Shown here piece after piece: positions 50,601 to 53,657 of a stretch of 53,657 bases of DNA. Numbering within the stretch: position 1 is the stretch's first letter; each line of letters opens with the position of its first letter. Under the pieces are notes generated by a model. The model did no database searches and was not told the DNA's origin. It saw only the letters and a program-made list of their open reading frames with translations. Origin of the DNA: Mucilaginibacter gossypii (GTDB taxonomy: Bacteria > Bacteroidota > Bacteroidia > Sphingobacteriales > Sphingobacteriaceae); the NCBI RefSeq assembly GCF_900100945.1, contig NZ_FNCG01000027.1, positions 1 to 53,657 of the forward strand. The letters run 5' to 3'. Position numbers and translations under genes: made by a program.

Positions 50601-52138
50601 GCAGTCAAATCATAAGTTGGCAAAGCGGGGTTAAGGTTAACCTTGCCTTTAAGATCAAGCTTTACGTTCCTGTCGTTTATGGTAATATGAGCGTTGGCCA
50701 GCCTGTTTATAAAACTGCCGTTAAGCGTAAGCCTGTTATAGGTGTAGTTATTATAAGTGATGGATGCGATTTTTGCATCCACTTTTTCAGTAAGGCTTTT
50801 CAGCGCGTCGCCGCTGCCCTGTATGTTTGAAGTAAAGGTGGCCCTGCCCAAATCGCTTTGATCAAGCAGGGTGCCCAGGTCAAAAGCATAGGCGTTAACC
50901 CTGCCGCTGTAGCTTGGACGGCCATTTTTATCAATTTTAAGGTTGATGTCTGAATCAAAACGACCGAGCGCAGTTTTAAAAACACCATAGGCAACAAAAT
51001 CATTCTGCGAGCCGGTAAACCTGCCGGTAAAATTAAAGTTGCCGAATTTGGAAAGTATGGCTGGGGCCTTTTCTGTAGGCGTTCCCGAAAAATGGCTGAT
51101 CAGGTAATCAAGGTCTTTTTTGTTGGAGGCAACCTGGTCAAATTTTAGCTCCAGGAATGCATTATCCCAATCAGTAAGGTTGTGCAGGTTAAAATCGCCT
51201 TTAACAAAAGTGGCCTGCCCGCCGGTAATGGTCACTTTTTTTGCTTTGAGGTTGTTCACATAGCCCTTGGCCTGCCCGTCAATACCCAAATCAAAACTCA
51301 CTTTTTCTAATGAACTGGTAAAGTAGGAAATATCTGATGACGAAATGCGTGACGATTTAAAGCTGGCATCCATGTGCACCTTGTTTTCAAAATCATCAAA
51401 ATCATCAAACGATTTAAACTTCATCCTGAAATAATCCTTCAGGTCTGATCGGGGTGTTTGAATGGCCAGGTGCCTTAGTAAAATTTGATTGGTATCTATT
51501 GTAGCATCCGATGCGAAGTGTTTTACGGTGAACCCGCTTTTTTCATGCAGGCTTAGGCTTTTTATATTGGCTTTAAACAGGTGGTTCTTTAAATCCATAC
51601 CCTGTATCAACGTGCTGAAATGCTGAACATCCAGGTCGTTAAAGTTAACCCCGGCTATTACCGTATCGCGCAGGCTGTTCTTGTACCTGAAATGAAAGTT
51701 ATTGATAGCAATGGTTCCAAAATTTAGCGTCCAGGGTTGGTTTTGGTTTTTTTTGGTGGTATCCGCCGAATTAAAATAATCTATAACAAATTGCAGGTTG
51801 GTAGTACTGTCTTTTTGTTTTTTGAGATAGAAGGAGCCATTATCCAGTTCGATATTGGAAAAGTTGATGGTGCGGCGTTTAATACTGCTGAAAAGATAAA
51901 AATCCTCAATATCAACAGCTAATCGGGGTGTGCTTAGTAAGGTATCCCGCTTTTTATCCAAAATATAAAGCCCCTCAATTACCACCGAGCGAAATGGCCT
52001 GAGGTAAAGGCTTTTAATCCCAACCTTGGTTTTCAATTCGCCGGCAAGGTAAGCTGCTGCTTTTTTGGCAGCCCAGGTTTGTACCGGCTTAAACTGAAAT
52101 GTGAGCAAAAGTATGCTCAATGTCAATAAAATGAACAA
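47690..52138 (-). CDS. TamB-like translocation/assembly protein (DUF490)
   Basis: 1482 aa as read from a TTG at 52138. An N-terminal membrane anchor (ILLTLSILLLTFQF) is followed by a very long repetitive beta structure (AsmA/TamB-like; many LNN, VKGKV, DLKLTGKPSNPQLNG-type strands). A C-terminal DUF490 domain (about 1150-1400) includes TVSQGGTIRWTGNPSNAEIN and SIIVRRNFTSN. TamB forms a periplasm-spanning lipid or protein conduit between inner and outer membranes. The open frame extends 16 codons further upstream without an ATG, with a charged segment (KVIKKVLKIF) that would suit a signal anchor, so the true start may be a rare codon near 52174. Confidence 0.85.
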   Translation of the reverse strand: MFILLTLSILLLTFQFKPVQTWAAKKAAAYLAGELKTKVGIKSLYLRPFRSVVIEGLYILDKKRDTLLSTPRLAVDIEDFYLFSSIKRRTINFSNIELDNGSFYLKKQKDSTTNLQFVIDYFNSADTTKKNQNQPWTLNFGTIAINNFHFRYKNSLRDTVIAGVNFNDLDVQHFSTLIQGMDLKNHLFKANIKSLSLHEKSGFTVKHFASDATIDTNQILLRHLAIQTPRSDLKDYFRMKFKSFDDFDDFENKVHMDASFKSSRISSSDISYFTSSLEKVSFDLGIDGQAKGYVNNLKAKKVTITGGQATFVKGDFNLHNLTDWDNAFLELKFDQVASNKKDLDYLISHFSGTPTEKAPAILSKFGNFNFTGRFTGSQNDFVAYGVFKTALGRFDSDINLKIDKNGRPSYSGRVNAYAFDLGTLLDQSDLGRATFTSNIQGSGDALKSLTEKVDAKIASITYNNYTYNRLTLNGSFINRLANAHITINDRNVKLDLKGKVNLNPALPTYDLTADIRDANLNKLGFTKDTLTVSTLLKTQFKGDDLANLQGNILFSPARVVNPRNNYAVDSLYLSADGIGNNRTIALKSDFADGSIKGKYDLATLPSYFKTIVKKYIPSIKTTIVPPKPEEFDFSLNLKNLDPLTAIFLPDLKIPEQGTFVGQFNSEKKTATLSGYIKTLKYGKTVFHDFIIDENTTDSLLGLNVSLRRVDLTDSLFIKDINITNFLKNDSLNFNVKLSDKNAVNQLDLYGLVEFGRDTTAKLKLLPSDIILEKEKWKIQEQVRIRLLDGKTQVSGFELSNGPQKVFIDGFISDNPADQLKLSFQKFNMRTFNQLTRTSGVNLKGYLDGDVKLTSVLKSPGIDSHLTVDSLVMNKTLVGNVKLVTTLGNDRKQADVNMNIINRGLETMNIGGTYSFGKETDDNLDFDIKMNQTEAIIFEPFVKDLVSDIKGHVSTDLKLTGKPSNPQLNGTVTLVNTGLTVNYLKTAYTVNNKLDVNNSIISIKDMVLKDIHKGTGTANGTVNLNNLSNPDINVSLKADNLMALNTTFKDNHLYYGTAYGTGTFNFNGPVDNMKIDITASTNAGTVFNIPLNTSSTANDYDFIKFVSHSDTAKVVAKERAFNGVTLNFDLSADEKTIVKIATDYGQLEGSGVARNLKLNINSLGDFEMYGDFLISSGKFEFTAKNFISKNFTVSQGGTIRWTGNPSNAEINLKALYEVRTSKAPLYTAAGLQTPTSGQQTLVQAELILTKSLLQPNIDFDFNFPTDPSVKDDLATYLADANNRSQQAISIIVRRNFTSNSNNLTNQVLGTAGEAVSEFAFNKLNSLISQSNIKYFDLNIRSLNEASASFRFYGDRLTFNGSLFSNNGSNDIFNNNNSNLFNQRFNSLTKDFEALYKIRRDGNLTARYSYRALNNVTLSSLTDVLAPQYVNGLGLVYQRDFDTFGEFIRNIFRQGRRKNAPVNPAPIPSSITTPATRPDEDEDQ

Positions 52139-52173
52139 TACCAGGCCCAGGAATATTTTGAGTACTTTTTTAA

Positions 52174-52181
52174 TAACTTTG
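52174..52181 (+). promoter_or_regulatory. -7 element TAACTTTG in the tsaD/tamB divergent spacer
   Basis: TAACTTTG followed by CACC fits TAnnTTTG, on the strand of tsaD, 140 bases before its start. No -33 TTTG at the usual distance was seen. Confidence 0.35.
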
Positions 52182-52188
52182 CACCTTT

Positions 52189-52312
52189 AATTAGTGAGTT
52201 AGCGAAATAATGAGTTGGTGAATTTTCCTCTATCCCTATACAATTAGTAAGAGGGATTGGTTTGCTTCTCATTAATAAATCACTAATTCACTAAATCAGT
52301 AAATCAATAATT
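52189..52312. repeat. Word-array spacer D: TAGTGAGTT-type inverted repeat
   Basis: The left arm 52189-52223 carries TTAGTGAGTTAGCGAAA and ATGAGTTGGTGAAT words. The right arm 52271-52312 has the complement pattern (AATCACTAATTCACTAAATC). It lies between the divergent tamB and tsaD genes, upstream of the GTG start, so it would be in the tsaD leader. Confidence 0.68.
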
Positions 52313-52321
52313 AATAAACAC

Positions 52322-53323
52322 GTGCCCGTAATTTTAGGAATCGAATCATCATGTGATGAAACCTCAGCTTCGGTTTGTGTTGATGGTGTGATCATGAGCA
52401 ATGTTATTGCCAATCAAACCATACATGAGGCCTATGGAGGCGTAGTCCCGGAGTTAGCCTCAAGGGTTCATCAGCAAAATATTGTTCCGGCTGTTCAGCA
52501 GGCATTATTAAACGCAAAAGTAAGCAAAAATGATATTGATGCGGTAGCTTTTACACGCGGTCCCGGACTTTTAGGTTCTCTTTTAGTGGGCGTATCATTT
52601 GCCAAAGCTTTCGCACTGGCAAAAGGCATCCCGCTTATTGATATTAACCACATGCAGGCCCATATTCTGGCCCATTTTATCGGCGATAAAAACCCGTCGT
52701 TCCCTTTCCTTTGCCTCACCGTATCCGGCGGCCATACGCAAATTGTGCTGGTGAAAGATTATTTTGATATGGAGATCATAGGGCAAACCCTTGACGATGC
52801 CGCCGGCGAAGCCATGGATAAGACCAGTAAAATTTTAGGCCTGCCTTATCCCGGCGGACCGCTCATTGATAAATATGCACGCCAGGGGAACCCTGATGCT
52901 TATAAGTTCCCAGAGCCGCAGATCCCGGGGTATGATTTTAGCTTTAGTGGCCTGAAAACTTCCATTCTGTATTTTATCCGCGATAACGTAGCTCAAAACC
53001 CTGATTTTGTTAGCCAGAACATGGCCGATATTTGCGCATCTGTAGAAAAACGGATCGCTACCATCTTGCTTAACAAACTGCAAAAAGCGGCGCAGGCATA
53101 TGGCATTAAAGATATAGCTTTGGCGGGTGGCGTATCGGCCAATACAGGCTTAAGGTTAGGACTGCAGGCCATGGCCGAACAAAATGGGTGGAACAGCTTT
53201 ATCCCTAAAATGGAATACTGTACTGATAACGCCGCCATGATTGCCATAGCAGGCTATCATAAATACCTTAAAGGCGAGTTTATAGGGCAGGACGTTGCCC
53301 CGATGGCAAGGATGGCTTTTTAG
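52322..53323 (+). CDS. tsaD: tRNA N6-adenosine threonylcarbamoyltransferase
   Basis: 333 aa with a GTG start. ASKHA fold: GIESSCDETSASVCV at the start, GVVPELASRVHQQN, and the metal-binding pair in HMQAHILAHF. Then SGGHTQIVLV, DDAAGEAMDK, FSGLKTSILYFI and LAGGVSANTGLR follow. TsaD transfers threonylcarbamoyl to A37 of ANN-decoding tRNAs, with TsaB and TsaE (not in the window). It is divergent from tamB. Confidence 0.97.
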   Translation: MPVILGIESSCDETSASVCVDGVIMSNVIANQTIHEAYGGVVPELASRVHQQNIVPAVQQALLNAKVSKNDIDAVAFTRGPGLLGSLLVGVSFAKAFALAKGIPLIDINHMQAHILAHFIGDKNPSFPFLCLTVSGGHTQIVLVKDYFDMEIIGQTLDDAAGEAMDKTSKILGLPYPGGPLIDKYARQGNPDAYKFPEPQIPGYDFSFSGLKTSILYFIRDNVAQNPDFVSQNMADICASVEKRIATILLNKLQKAAQAYGIKDIALAGGVSANTGLRLGLQAMAEQNGWNSFIPKMEYCTDNAAMIAIAGYHKYLKGEFIGQDVAPMARMAF

Positions 53324-53381
53324 CCCCCCGGCCCCCTAAAGAGTAATAGCCCATGAAAAGGCAGGAATAATTTGTATATTT

Positions 53382-53657
53382 ATGATAATGAATATCATAG
53401 AGACGATTAAGCGTTTTCCAGATCAGTCCAGTTGCATAGACTATCTTGAAGGATTAAGATGGCAAGGATTGCCAGAATGCCCGTATTGCAACAGCAAACG
53501 GAGCAGCAAGCGCCAGGAAAGCCAACGGCATATTTGCAATAGCTGTAACCGCAGCTATAGCGTTTTGGTCGGCACTGTTTTCGAGGGCACCAAACTTCCT
53601 TTGCCGCAATGGTTTTTGGCTATTTCATTAATGCTGAATGCGAAAAAGGGGTTATCT
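53382..53657 (+). CDS. IS1595-family transposase, N-terminal part (cut by window edge)
   Basis: 92 codons from the ATG at 53382 (alternative ATG 53388) to the edge. An N-terminal zinc ribbon with CPYC and CNSC pairs (residues 32-53) is followed by SYSVLVGTVFEGTKLPLPQW, the signature of IS1595/ISXO2-like transposases. The catalytic DDE/N domain is beyond the window. A G/C-rich stretch at 53326-53337 may lie near the left end of the element. It is a different family from the IS110 at the left edge. Confidence 0.85.
   Translation, partial: MIMNIIETIKRFPDQSSCIDYLEGLRWQGLPECPYCNSKRSSKRQESQRHICNSCNRSYSVLVGTVFEGTKLPLPQWFLAISLMLNAKKGLS

Overview
The window looks like a chromosomal segment of a Bacteroidota bacterium of the Sphingobacteriaceae type (Mucilaginibacter or Pedobacter-like). 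The basis is the gene content: paired DUF3857/transglutaminase-like proteins, MG2-domain surface proteins, two GH3 enzymes, a jelly-roll/7TM hybrid two-component system, a TamB-like giant protein and the futalosine menaquinone route. Most genes have no clear Shine-Dalgarno sequence, several use TTG or GTG starts, and some have TAnnTTTG-type -7 boxes. This is inference from gene content; no 16S gene is present.

Layout: the left edge cuts an IS110-family transposase and the right edge cuts an IS1595-family transposase. From 643 to 5079 lies a (+) sugar cluster: Gfo/Idh/MocA oxidoreductase, NagB-like deaminase, GMC oxidoreductase and a DUF1080 lipoprotein, suggesting oxidation and cleavage of 3-keto-glycosides. 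From 5233 to 8720 is a (-) unit of LytS/LytTR two-component genes and a secreted S15/CocE hydrolase. From 8896 to 16230 come a DUF1801 protein, an MG2/TonB-plug-like surface protein, an RND/MMPL exporter, DgkA and RecO. From 17174 to 21965 are two secreted GH3 beta-glucosidases. From 22093 to 27275 is a (-) operon of two DUF3857 proteins, aat and ruvC. From 27481 to 32434 lie hflX, mqnD/mqnB, a biopterin-type 6-pyruvoyl-tetrahydropterin synthase, folE and fabD. A 1244-aa NtrY-like sensor kinase follows.

The stretch 36323-44142 is the most accessory-looking part: an AraC regulator, a TetX-like flavin monooxygenase, an AT-rich orphan gene, an NmrA-like reductase, a SnoaL-like secreted protein and a hybrid sensor kinase. 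The last three are bracketed by a functional-looking tRNA-Met gene and a truncated copy of the same tRNA locus. The right part is housekeeping: START-like protein, LptF/G permease, ribBA, TamB-like protein and tsaD.

The most unusual signals are non-coding: (i) the duplicated, decayed tRNA-Met locus; (ii) several intergenic spacers built of reiterated short degenerate words, four of them folded back as imperfect inverted repeats, each spacer with its own words; (iii) a perfect 28-bp inverted repeat whose arms are themselves palindromic; and (iv) a spacer with repeated TTGATAATCAG and AAGTTGAACAC words. No CRISPR array, rRNA or recognisable riboswitch was seen.
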